From NCBI GenBank assembly GCA_009760855.2, contig WPIO01000107.1, positions 306,001 through 370,000 of the forward strand: a stretch of DNA of 64,000 nucleotides, written 5' to 3'. The stretch comes from Cristatella mucedo (lineage: Eukaryota > Bryozoa > Phylactolaemata > Cristatellidae). Position numbers and translations under genes: made by a program. Positions within the stretch are counted from its first letter, which is position 1. Every line of letters starts with the position of its first letter. Positions 43,173 to 53,896 of the stretch are shown in pieces. Under the pieces are notes generated by a model, which ran no database searches, was not told the DNA's origin, and worked only from the letters and a program-made list of their open reading frames with translations.

Positions 43173-46100
43173 GTAAGGTGGGGGATTCCGGAAATTGGGG
43201 CCTGCTCGTGGGTGGGTCCTTTCCGTTAAGAATAGTGCATGGAAAACTTTTATTGTAGCACACATTCCCTAAGCAGCTACTTCCTAAGAATGTCACCATC
43301 CATAAAAACCAATAAAATGTATAGCCTCTAATGGATTACCAGAGCTTGGGTGGTATGGCTTGGCTGTCGAACGATTAGCTGCTGAAAAAGAAGCTACGGT
43401 TGCAAATGTTGAATAATTAGGCATTTTCTATGCAGCTGTTTCTGCACAATTATGCAAAATGAACCAATAAAGTTGGTGAAAGTAAAATTGACTATTAAAA
43501 ATATATTTTTGGAGGTAATTAAGTTGGTCTTGCAAGCATTTAACTGGAAGCCAAGCCCTGCTCAGGGCTCGGTGTTGGCTCGAGTAAAAAGCAAAGGATG
43601 ATTTATGAGCCTCTTTTTTAATTGCGCGAGTAGAGCCATTATTATTACTACCATCGCTTCAAGCGGCGATAATGGATGGCCAACCATATTAATCGAACCC
43701 ACAATCTGGGGACCAAGGTCGTAAAAAGCACAGGCATCACCTAGGGTGCCATTACGGCATGAGTCTGAAATCATTCTACCTCATCTGAAATTCCTTTATT
43801 TGAGTACTTCACTCAAATTTACAAGAGTAACCTTACTACCAACCCTCACCTAGACCGATGCCAATTAAATGCTCCCTACTTGTGATTAGCAGAAAGCAAT
43901 ATTTAAAATCCCTGGATAAGGAATGAGTTCTCCAAGGCCAATGTAGGAACAACTAAGAAGATATGTTTACACCTCAGAGAGGCAGGAATAGATCCGATAC
44001 GAACCCTTTCTATGCGTTGTTGATCCAGCTCTCCTGACTGTGCGTGCTTGCACTGAGAAATTTGATGGACGTACAGTGTCTGAACAAATGTTTAGTATGA
44101 GACTGCAATGATTATTAATTGACTTGACACATAAAAACCGGCTCCAAAAGCCAGTTTTTACTTTCACCTGTACGCCAAGTGCATTGGCATTCATTCTTTT
44201 ACTATAAGTTGTTGCAGTATTTAATAAGGACTGAGCAAGTGGAAATGGCAATAGTTGTTAATGAAATCGGTAATCATATCTAAGATCGACTTTTAGTGTG
44301 CATACAACACCGAGGGTGAAGCGACCTACACGTGAACAAACTAGCAAAACTGCACAACGCTTTCATTGACAACCAGGTTTAAGAGCTTGCTACTTTTCCT
44401 TGGGCGACCTAGCGAGTTTGTTACAGTTTCAATTGACACGTATATATTGAATTGACCACATTAACCTGAAGCTCTTCTGTGCTGCTGCATTGTAACAGTT
44501 CATGGCATGCTCATTTAGAGGTTACGATGGTCTGCTTTCCTAGTTATGGCTAAAACTACTGCAGATACCAATTTGTAGGCTAAAATCTATTAAATTAGTT
44601 CTTCTAGACGATTCCTATTCATCTATCCTTCTTTGCTTATAAAAATCCTGCGTTATCCTTCGTAGCATTCTTTTGAATAAACTGCAGAGAAACTCATCAA
44701 AATAAGACTCGCATGCGTTAGAATACACGCTTCTTTGACAGTTGATTGCTTGAGTAACTGTGAATTATTGTGTGTCTATCATGGCCTCAGTCCCACACCT
44801 CTAGGTTATGCGAGATAATAACTCCTTCAATCCTACGCCCTCTGAATAGGGCAAACCCACTTAGATTGGTTTTCCTGCCCGCCTATCCACTCGAACCCAG
44901 CATTTCATTTGTCCGTGATTTGCTTCCACCTCCTGGCATAGTAAATGTACAGCTTCTTAAGTTTATACACTGCTACCCCTAGTCAGTTTTAGCACTCCGG
45001 ACTCTTTAATTTCGAAACTCGAAGTTGCCTCTTGCTACTACTAGTTGGGATGACTGTTAAGTTATAGGCTGACTGCTCTAAGACCTTACTGGATCCCATG
45101 CTGTACTGACATTTCCGGTATAGGTCCTGCCAGCCTGGGATCTGTTTTGCCCGCTGCAAGCGCTGCCAGACTTTAAAGCTTTCTTGCTTCTACATAAAAT
45201 ACGACAGTTAGATCTGTTGGCCTTTACTTTACTTTATATGTGTAATCAGAATTTTTGGTTTATCCACTAGCGTCTGTCGTTCTGCATCTTATATGGTTTT
45301 GTATCTTTAATGCTGACAGCCTGCTCGACTAATGTTAGCTTTCCTTTAATAACTTCCTCTTTGCCGTGTCTGGATTAATCTGGTACAAGTAAGTCTGGCA
45401 CTCGGTTTTTCTTGTGGAACTCCCAAAGTTCCTCACATGTGGCTTGGATGGTTCAGATTGTGCCCAAACGCTTTCCAAAATTTAGTGAAATTTTGCATGT
45501 CATAGTAGCCTAGCTGCTAATTTTGTTGAAGCTTCATCCCACATCCAACCAATTACTGTATGACCACCTGGTGGACAAGCGACTGGTTCATAAAGAATGT
45601 GTTTGCATTTGACAAATTTGGATAAAATCCTGGAAAGCTGCAAATTATAAACCTTCCTTTTACATTCAATTACTGAAAATGGTTTTTAGGCATTTGGGAG
45701 TCAGTTGAAATTTGTGAGTTGGTACTAACTTTCTCGATTGTCACGACCCTCAACTGGGTGAATTTAAATCCATTGCCTTATGACATTTTTAATGGCGGGA
45801 TAAATATGCAATTAGTTTTCAGGATTGCTGTTGAGCCCATCTACATGTATGCACACTGTAGGCTGAGCATCAATATTTGCGATTACACTTATCATAGCAA
45901 AGGTATATTGCTAGGTGTATTGCCTAAATTTCTTTGAACAAGCTTTTTGCAGTTACACTTGCATAGAGGATTAGCATACTGCTGTCAACTGCAAGTACAC
46001 ACGGAAACTTACAAATGCATAGCTGCTTAACATGAGTTTTTGTGTGATCCACGATCGCATTTAGCATTGACAGTTGTTGACCTCTGTATTTGACTTTCCA

Positions 46101-46655
46101 TTGTATCAGGCAACATAGTCCAGCTAGTGGTGAAGCGTAACCGGGATGCCATCACTTTGGAAAGATCAGCTTTTGTAAGGTTGCTCTGCTAACCCCTTCC
46201 TGGATACATCTGTACGAGGGTTTGAAGTCCCTCACTGGTAGACGTCTTGTATGACACCAAAGACGAAAGGAAATTTGATAGGTGGTCTGGTGGATTTCAG
46301 TACAGCGATCTGGATGTCACTAACTCAAGATAATTCATTGCCTTGAAGTAAAATTGCACCCTAAAAATAAATCTTGGAAATGTATGTCAGCAAACTTGTT
46401 GCCAGTTGGAAAAGAATAAGAGTGCTTGTAATAGTGCCTTTAAAAGTTAATTGGAACTATTTTTTATATATTTGGGGTGATCTGGTCGTGCAGTCATAAT
46501 ACTGTCTTATCTGACCTTTATTCTTCCAACATTTCATATCTGAAATTATGTAGACTTGTGAAAAACTTTGCTAAATGTTAGCCGGTGACTAAGTGATCAA
46601 ATATAAGGCTCAGTAATTTTACCCATGTCAAGGAATATCTTCGATTTTGTTCCAG
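43173..46655 (+). other. Intron 1 of the U4 gene
   Basis: A 3.5-kb intron with GTAAGG donor and TTTTGTTCCAG acceptor. It contains the shared SINE-2 (43586-43762). The remainder aligns with U2 21817-24851 and U3 32600-35804. Confidence 0.6.
43586..43762 (-). mobile_element. SINE-2 copy shared with U2 and U3
   Basis: In reverse: GCCGTAATGGCACCCTAGGT, GATGCCTGTGC, CCAGATTGTGGGTTCGATTA (B box GGGTTCGATTA), then the family body ending in GGCTCATAAATCATCC. Orthologous in position to 22222 and 32848. Confidence 0.75.
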
Positions 46656-46714
46656 CAAGGTCGGAGGTTACGAAAAATTTCGAGGAGATATCTTGAAGGC
46701 ATTACATGATTTGA
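46656..46714 (+). CDS. Tandem gene U4, exon 2 (59 nt)
   Basis: Acceptor TTTTGTTCCAG, donor GTAAGTATTCC, phase 2 to 1. It encodes KVGGYEKFRGDILKALHDL and the first base of a serine codon. The frame is open and aligns residue for residue with U2 (K, E, RGD, AL, DL) and U1 (final HDL). The peptide looks helical. Confidence 0.78.
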
Positions 46715-48972
46715 GTAAGTATTCCACAACGTATTGTGTGCCAATATTTTTCAAATAAATCTGACCTAATGGTGTGTCTGGCATCAGTAGTTTTATTTGT
46801 GTATTAGGCATCTTGTTAAATTTCAAATGCTGCACGTTGAAACCTATTAGCTCGTTTGACAAAGTGCATTATTTTTTTCTAAACCATGTGTAACTGTCTC
46901 CATGAAGCTTTTAAACTGATAAATAGTTTTGTGATAATCACTTAAGAGTTGTAAAAGGTTTTTGGCTATTGTATTTTTTTTCTGCTACCTTACAGCAAAG
47001 CTACTTATTTGGTGTAAAATTGCCTTAGTTTTTTGCAATATACCAGCAGCTATCAAGAAGACCTAATCAAAAGCCTGGGCTTATTCTGCAGTGTAATAGC
47101 AGTATCCAGCTAGCTAGCTTAAGAGAGCTGAACAGCTAGTAAGATTTCTCGGACATTTAGCAGACATTTTAAAATAAATACATTTAGCTTCTTATTTAGT
47201 GAAATATTATAAATTTACCATTCAATGAAGTCTTCGATCATTTGAAACTTCAAAATGTACCTGCTGGTTTTTCGAAACTAAATTGCTGCCTTTTTTGAAT
47301 TTGTTTGTCATAGTCATTAGAAAACAGCAGACTGACTTTAAATTCTAATGGCGACCCATATATAAATAAGATCTTTCTTCAAGTTCGCAATAGCCGAATC
47401 ACGAAATTCCCTGTGTCGGTTGGTGAACAGTGTGATTAAGTATGCAATAGTACTTTGAAGTATTTTGAGGAAAGTAGTCGCATGCAAGGAACTTTGAAGA
47501 AGCAATCAGCATGTGCAACATGGATAAAGAGCTTGACCTTGGAACAAGCAAGCCTACTGACACTCCTACTTGAATTTAAGTTATGGGGAGCTAAGTTTTT
47601 GCATCTTCTTCATAAGACTCGTGGGAAAGCCTTAGTGGCTTCCAATCCAGCTATAATTAAAGACATATAAGGCACACATTTTTACAGTATAACTTTTGTA
47701 AGAAAGAGTGAGCTTCCTAAATCCACTGAAAACATGTGATAAAGAGTAGGCTGCATTTGTTTATACTTTGCATATGCCTGAGCGGTTATTGGGGCTTTTT
47801 TATTCAAGCTAAGGCCTACGTCATAGTGAGATTGAGTTATGAGTGTGAGCCCAATTCATATGCCGACAAAGAGGTGAACTATTTTGACTTGATACGACAC
47901 CCGGTACCTTGAGATTAGTATTATAATAACCTACTCGTTCCAGCAGAGCACTAGATAGATTTAGAGGAGACTGGTGGTATAGGATATGCTGTAGCTGCAT
48001 GCGTCTGTAAAGCTTGTTAAGGCAATAGTATGCTTTTTGAAGCAATCGTGTGTTCGTGGCTTATTCACTCCTGACTCAAATCTGCAAAGTATGGAGAGGT
48101 AAAACTAATTATTCAAGCCAGAATGCTGGATGAGGTATGGCTGTGCCGTGCTCTTGCTGCTTTATACCAACTGGTTTTTGCTTTGAATAATGCTGATCAT
48201 TGCCAAAATAGAACTTGGAAGTTGGGAATCTGTGGCTGACGAAGGTACAGGTAGCTACACTTCCTGTGGAGGGAAACGTCTACTCTCCTATTGGGTGTGT
48301 CCTCACTTGGACAATGGTGTTAGCTCGATCGCACTTTGGATATCATCAGAGTGATATCGACAGCCATTTAGGCTCTCTTGTTACTTTATGAATGCTGCTG
48401 TCAAATCAGCTACCTTTCACATTTAACGGCGCTTTATAAATGGTAAAGACCGTGAATCGCAAACCCTTGCACCTTCAACTTTTGGCCAAAAGCAGCTGTA
48501 GCTGAATGAACTTTCTGATGATGACTTTTTATGTGTTACGTAAAAGCTATATTCTACCTCTTTAAGAAAAGCAAGTGTCTTTAATTTATTCCTGTCTACG
48601 GGTTGCTCTTGGCTACGGAGGTCATCGATTCTAGTGTGACACTCTGTGCAGGAGTCAGCCAACCCTAAAAAAGATGTCACCTACCTGCGAGTCACTTTGA
48701 TGTATCCTCGCATTTAAATGTTAATATAGAAGTTTACTTTTTCACTTTGGAAATATTCTGGCGAGTTTCAAATTAGCTAGCTTTTTTTAATTCAGTTAGT
48801 AATTTGAAGACTTGCAAACTGAAATTACTTATTTCCCAGCCCTTACAGGTGATACTTGCCATGAATAATCTTTTGTAGCCACGTAAATACAGTTGTTACA
48901 TCAAGTAATATTTTATTTTACATGCTTGCATGTGAAGATTCGTGAATAAATTAAAGTCATGTACTCAACTAA

Positions 48973-49068
<96 letters not shown>

Positions 49069-49733
49069 TCGTGGGCAGGTGCTTTTCCAAATCTTCCACA
49101 TACTTCCAAAGGAGGAAAAAGTTACTAATAAAAGAGAGGCCAGTCTGATTCAGGATTCCTTCGTCAGCAGGTGGTCTGAACATTAAAATTCAATTTAAAA
49201 TCAGGCTTTCCATATCCAAATCACAGGAATTGTATGATTGTTTCTCTCAACTGCATGAATTGATTAAAAGTTATTTTGCTGATTTATTGAAAGCAATTTT
49301 TTTGCAGATCATCAGTTTCATATTGCCTTGAATTTACGAACTGGCTAATATTTAATCTCAGACAAGGACTGATATACACGTTGATTATTTCTCCTTGATA
49401 GCTGATACTAATAAGGAGTTTTAAAGCTGAAATCTCTGTATGCGATCTCTGCCTTCATCCATTTCTCTATCCAAAGTCTAGTGAGCAAAGGTGATGCTTC
49501 TTACTCACCATCGGTCACTTTTACAAGCGTGCCATCGCGTGTTGCTGAATTTACTAGCCCTATTAATGGCTGTCGTGTCAATGCTTGTTTCCTTTCACTT
49601 GCCATTATGGAATGCTGCTCTGCCTAATAGGCAGCTTTGATTATGAATGTCCTCGTATCAAATGAACCACTTGGTATTTCAAAACGCTAGACCTCTTTTG
49701 GATTATGATTAATTGAAAGCAAAATGTTTGCAG
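46715..49733 (+). other. Intron 2 of the U4 gene
   Basis: A 3.0-kb intron with acceptor ATGTTTGCAG. It contains the (TA)n block at 48972-49065 but no LINE or SINE. It thus preserves the empty sites for the LINE-A of U1 and the SINE-1 and LINE-B of U2. Confidence 0.6.
48972..49065. repeat. (TA)n microsatellite, about 94 bp
   Basis: A nearly pure TA run with one CA interruption near 48991. Overlapping open frames of Tyr-Ile repeats on both strands are artefacts of the repeat. It can fold back on itself. Confidence 0.95.
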
Positions 49734-50053
49734 GCATCACTAAACAGGAGCGCCACAAAAAGTTGACGACAATAGTGAATGAACTGATTTTGGAAGTCGA
49801 TACAGAAATAGTAAATGCCGAATTAGTAGACGACGAAGAAACAGAAACGCAAAGGCCACTGAATTTGCCTATCTTGAAGTCAAAAGACTTTCAATTGATG
49901 CTAAAACCAATGTGTGAGGAGCAGTGGTGGCTGAAAAATATGATCTGTAAACTCCGACTGAAGCGAATGATGCGTATGAAAAACAACGCCCAGTGCTTTG
50001 GTTTTGCCACAGGCTTTTCTGATTTGACCAATTGCATGATGCCCCTTCAATAG
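49734..50053 (+). CDS. Tandem gene U4, 3' exon (105 codons plus stop)
   Basis: This is the best example of the family. Spliced, the U4 gene gives 141 residues: 15 from exon 1, a split serine, 19 from exon 2, a split serine, and 105 here. The exon reads ITKQERHKKLTTIVNEL, a strongly acidic linker (DDEETE), LNLPILKSKDFQL, then the core EEQWWLKNMICKLRLKRMMR and a tail containing FGFATGFSDL. An acidic middle is thus followed by a very basic helix with paired Trp and one Cys. I know no family with this signature. The charge pattern would suit binding to nucleic acid, lipid or a partner protein, but that is guesswork. U1 and U2 differ in linker and tail length by whole codons only. Confidence 0.82.
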
Positions 50054-50162
50054 GCAGCATTTTATCGCCAGCCGATGTAATGTGTCTAGAATCTATAGGA
50101 CACATTGGCATTGTCGAGGTCGAATTTCGAGCTGATGTGTAGTCAGGTTTGATTGTAGTATA

Positions 50163-50168
50163 AATAAA
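50163..50168 (+). promoter_or_regulatory. Polyadenylation signal AATAAA, U4 gene
   Basis: It lies 110 bases after the stop in TATAAATAAACATTTAT. About 20 bases later comes the conserved CACGAACTTATGCAAATGAG block shared with U1. Confidence 0.7.
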
Positions 50169-51175
50169 CATTTATATCACCATGTGCACACGAACTTATG
50201 CAAATGAGCCTCAACCACAAGGCATTTACTGCAATCCACAGCAATCCACTGTAGCTCCCTAACTCAGGCCAACTGTCCATAGCTCCTAAAAGTATATAAT
50301 ATTAAGCTACGCCATAATCAAAATGTACCCAGAAATTGTTTGGCGATTCCGATAAAGCTTTTTCGGGGAGTGCACTGAAATACGACTGCAGATTCCTCGC
50401 CAATTGTTTAATCAAACACAGTCCACTACAATCTACTGCATTCCATCGCCCAACATAAGAAATCTTGTTCAGGACGCTCTTTTTTGTAGATAAACGACAA
50501 TACGCTCTGCAATAATTGCACTAAATATACAATTGCCTTGCATTGACACGTGGAGCTCTCTTGCTAGACCCTGTAATTGACTGCAAAAGTCCGACCAATT
50601 CTTTAATCCACTCCCATCCCGGAATCTATTCCAAAATTACTGGAAATTAATCAGCCGACTCTAAATTGCATATAAAACAGCATGTGTAGCTCGCTGACCC
50701 ACCTAAAATAACACAAATTGTATATCCTTGTCGGGGCCACGCCCGGCCCTTACTCAAAATTACCTGGAAAGATACGGCAATCTTAATTCCACAGCAAACC
50801 ATCCTTAAATAGCCATCGTGAAGCTCTAATTTACATTGCATATAAGACTGTACTCATTTGAAATGTATCCATAAAATTTTGCTCCATTGCATACACAGGC
50901 TGTCATGCCAACTTCAAGCTGAGTTGCGAAAGCTTTGGCTGCCTCAGTGAGTCGAAGAATCAGCACCCGATATGCATTCGGGTGCACATATTGCAACTCT
51001 CTTACTTGCTTATTGAGGTGGTCTCGAGCAATTTCCACCTACATCGCGATCAGCCAGTTGTGGAAAAGAGCATTTCATACGAAGCTAAGCATTACAGCAA
51101 TGCAGCATTGACGACCACTTTTGCAGTACTTGCCTTAGAACGACTTCAAAAGCCAGGGTCTGTGTGTCGCACTAA
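50169..51175 (+). other. 3' flank of the U4 gene; no gene seen
   Basis: 50210-50560 resembles 5880-6260 (ACAGTCCACTACAATCTACT against ACAGTCCACCTCATTCCGCC, and CTTGTTCAGGACGCTC against CCTGTTCAAAACGCTA). CTGCAAT words recur. Short frames after 50640 are unsupported. Confidence 0.5.
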
Positions 51176-51705
51176 TTGAATGACCTTCAAACTATGCTGA
51201 CACTGAGCATATGCTTTGTTGGCAATAAGTTCACTTTAATGAAGACGATACTCAGCTGTCTTTGTCATTCCGACCGTCTCAATCTGTTGCAGCAACTTGA
51301 TAAATGTGGTGCTTGCCTTCCTGACATTCGATCCTGGATATCGGAAAACTTCTTGAAACTAAATGACGATAAAACAGAACTGCTGCTTATTGGACATCCT
51401 AAACGTGTGGCTGGATTGAAAGGCTTTGCTCTTCTAATAGGTGATGCTGTTGTGCGACCGTCACCACATGCTCGAAATTTAGTTGTCGTTTCCGAAATCT
51501 GCCTAAATTTCAAAAGCTTCATTCAGAATATTGCTTCTAAAGCTAGCCATCACGTACGATCCCTTCCTAAGATTGAGAGCTGTCTACCAGAGTGGCTTGC
51601 AAGAAATAAACGATAATCTTACTTCTGTCTCGGATTGATTGTTGTAAATCCATTTTGGCTGGGCTACCAAAGAAACCACTTATGCAACTGCAGATGGCTA
51701 TGAAT
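51176..51705 (+). mobile_element. LINE-A copy A5, reverse transcriptase part
   Basis: The only LINE-A copy reaching into the catalytic domain. It has an EDDTQLSLSF-like stretch at about 51240 (frame broken), then DIRSWISENFLKLNDDKTEL, LLIGHPKRV and HARNLVVVSEICLNFKSFI, typical of the motifs after the catalytic aspartates in L2/CR1-type LINEs. The frame later breaks. The alignment continues beyond the LINE-B insertion at 51893. Confidence 0.78.
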
Positions 51706-51892
51706 ATTAATAATAATAATAATAATAATGCACTTGATAAAGCGCCCTCAGAGAACTTAATCTCTCTCTAGCCACTTTACATTTGCTGCAAAAGGAACCA
51801 CAATTGAACGGTGATTAAAATCATGCTAGATAAACAAGCAAAATAAATAACATGGTTAGGGGGTGATATTTACATGGTCAGCATGCAATATT
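51703..51892 (-). mobile_element. LINE-B 3' end B13 inserted into LINE-A copy A5
   Basis: (AAT)n, then TGATAAAGCGCCCTCAGAGA, CTTAATCTCTCTCTAGCCAC and TTGCTGCAAAAGGAACC, ending at ATGGTCAGCATGCA. AATATT stands at both ends (51703-51708 and 51887-51892) as a possible target duplication. Removing it rejoins the LINE-A sequence CAGATGGCTATGAATATTGC with TGCAAGGCTAG. Confidence 0.8.
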
Positions 51893-52475
51893 GCTGCAAG
51901 GCTAGTTTTCAATTCCCAAAGGTTGGAGCATGTGTCTGCTAAAAGAGCTAGGATGGATGCCGGTTGATGAATGGACACAGCACATAGTTCTTAGGTTGAT
52001 CAACAAGGCCCGCCAGGGTTTGGTTCCTCTATACCTAGCTGAAGTGCTGTACTAGTTTTAGCCTCTTCGTGATCTCAGGTCCCTCACGGACAATAAATTA
52101 GCTGTTCCATTCCTCAGCTTAAACACCTTTGGCAACAGAAGCTATAGCTATGCAGGTAATAGACTGGAATTAACTTCCACAATTTATACGCAACGACAAT
52201 TATTCTTATGCTGCCCACTATTTCCCCTTCATTTTCAGCAGTCTTGAGCTGGCACGTCCATACTATTCACTACATCAACTGCTCTCCAGACTCTACAGTT
52301 TCCCACTTTCAGTCTGTTGCGTGACGTAAAGTCTGTTGGCTACTGATTGCGTACCAAAAGCCGCTTAGGCGGTGAGTGTGCTATTAAAAACTCTCCTTTC
52401 GTTGCACCCACATAGCCTTTACTTTTTGTGGAGTTACAGACAGAGATACATTACATTACTTCATACGTAAGTCTA
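51893..52475 (+). mobile_element. LINE-A copy A5, C-terminal part and tail
   Basis: It continues GCTGCAAGGCTAGTTTTC (AARLVF), then AACAAGGCCCGCCAGGGTTT, TAGCTGTTCCATTCCTCAGC, ATTTATACGCAACGACAATT, and the tail ACCCACATAGCCTTTACTTT, GTGGAGTTACAGACAGAGAT, ACATTACATTAC. The frame is full of stops. Confidence 0.75.
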
Positions 52476-52844
52476 AGTGCATGATTCTGCAGCCAGTGCA
52501 AGATCAATCAACCTCAACTGCACTGCTTCTGTTCCGGGCACAAACTGTCAGTGAGAGATTTAGCTGCAGCCCTACTAAATGACTCGCATGTAGGGTACTT
52601 CAACTGTTGACCTTGGAAAAATGTGCGGAAGCAAAATATGGCCAGCAACTTTTCGTTTGTGGTTAACAGCCGGGCTGTGGCCGGTATTGCATAGTTGACC
52701 ACTGGGTTGGAAAATGATAGAGCCCAGGAAAGACGTTGAAGGGAAGGTTGGAGAGTACGCTGTCAACCACATATTCACCCTCCGTTAAGGATTCTAGTGC
52801 GGCAATTTTTGCAGCACAAACCCAGAATATCGTTGGTCTCGTTG
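52476..52844. other. Spacer between two convergent LINE-A copies
   Basis: No gene recognised; short minus-strand frames have no motifs. Confidence 0.35.
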
Positions 52845-53200
52845 TGATGTGATGTATCTCCGTCTGTAACTCCACAAAGTCATTAAGACCATGTGGGTGT
52901 TACGCGGGAGAGTTTTTTATAGCGCACTCACAGCCTAAGCGGTTCTTTGGTACGCATTCGGTAGCCAACAGACTTTGTCTCACGCAACAAAAAGAAAGTG
53001 GGAAGCATAGCAGAGTAAGGAGAGCCGTTGAGGTAGTGAATAGCATACAAGTAGCAGCTCAGGACTGCTGAAAAGGACGTGCCATAGTCAGAAGTTGGAG
53101 AGTAGTTGTCTTTGTGTAAGAATTGTGGGAGTGAGTTCCACAGTCTAGGACGTGCAGAGTTAAAGCTTCTGTTGCCGAAGGTGTTGAAGCTGTGACGTAG
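52845..53200 (-). mobile_element. LINE-A copy A6 (3' end)
   Basis: GATGTATCTCCGTCTGTAAC, CACAAAGTCATTAAGACCAT, AGCCTAAGCGGTTCTTTGGT and TGTCTCACGCAACAAAAAGA match copy A1 closely. It ends inside the GDRSFSS region. Its tail faces the tail of copy A5 at 370 bp distance. Confidence 0.8.
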
Positions 53201-53896
53201 AGAAGCAGTAGTGCTGCTATCAACCGCTGGCTTGCCTAAGGAAAGTCATCCTATGAAATAGCACTTTCACTACATTGGTTCACCACATAACTACTAGAAG
53301 CTTCAGCGGAAATCTTTGTCGGCGACGCGATTAAGGTTGTCGCTCGGTGAGTAGAATATGCGCTAATGGTGAAGCCGACCAGGTCTAAGCTCTGCACGCA
53401 TAGTCTCCATCCGCCATTTAGCCTCTCGCAGATGAGTACCCGCCCAAGATGCCTCCGAAGTATTGCGGGGCATGGCGGCAGAAATGCATCATTATACTCA
53501 ATACACACTGACACTTACCATGGCATTCGACTGATCTTAACTTTGAAACTACGTCCTTACTTCCATCTGCCAATGTGAGGGCCACGTTGGATTAATTCGT
53601 CTGCTAGTTACCAATGTGCTAGTGGAATGGCCCTGCTAGGATTTCTTCTATTCCCTGAATCTACGGACGACAGAACAGGGGACAACTTCTAGTAGTCCAC
53701 GTACTAGTATCGAGCGATCAAACCGCTCACCGACCGGCATACAACAGCAGGCACAAGCGTTAAAGCTTGGCCTTTATCCTGAAATATATGAAGTGAGCAC
53801 GAGCTTATGTTGAAGCTTTGAACCAGGCTTAGCGAGAGCACTTTGCTGTAAATATCCTGGTTTAACCTCAAGCACTACATCCATTAGGAAAATCAC
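53201..53896. other. Unannotated spacer
   Basis: I see no gene, RNA or repeat that I can support. Confidence 0.35.

Larger units (their letters stand above)
42395..51090 (+). repeat. Tandem unit U4 (most intact gene)
   Basis: Its start aligns with 20990 in U2. It carries the promoter block, three intact exons, matching introns and poly(A) signal. The 3' flank to about 50560 matches U1 5880-6260. The right limit is uncertain because of later LINE insertions. Confidence 0.7.

Noticed and set aside
48913..49186. Long Tyr-Ile repeat proteins on both strands
   Set aside because: They are translations of the (TA)n microsatellite and not coding sequence; the same holds for the frame at 55398-55694.
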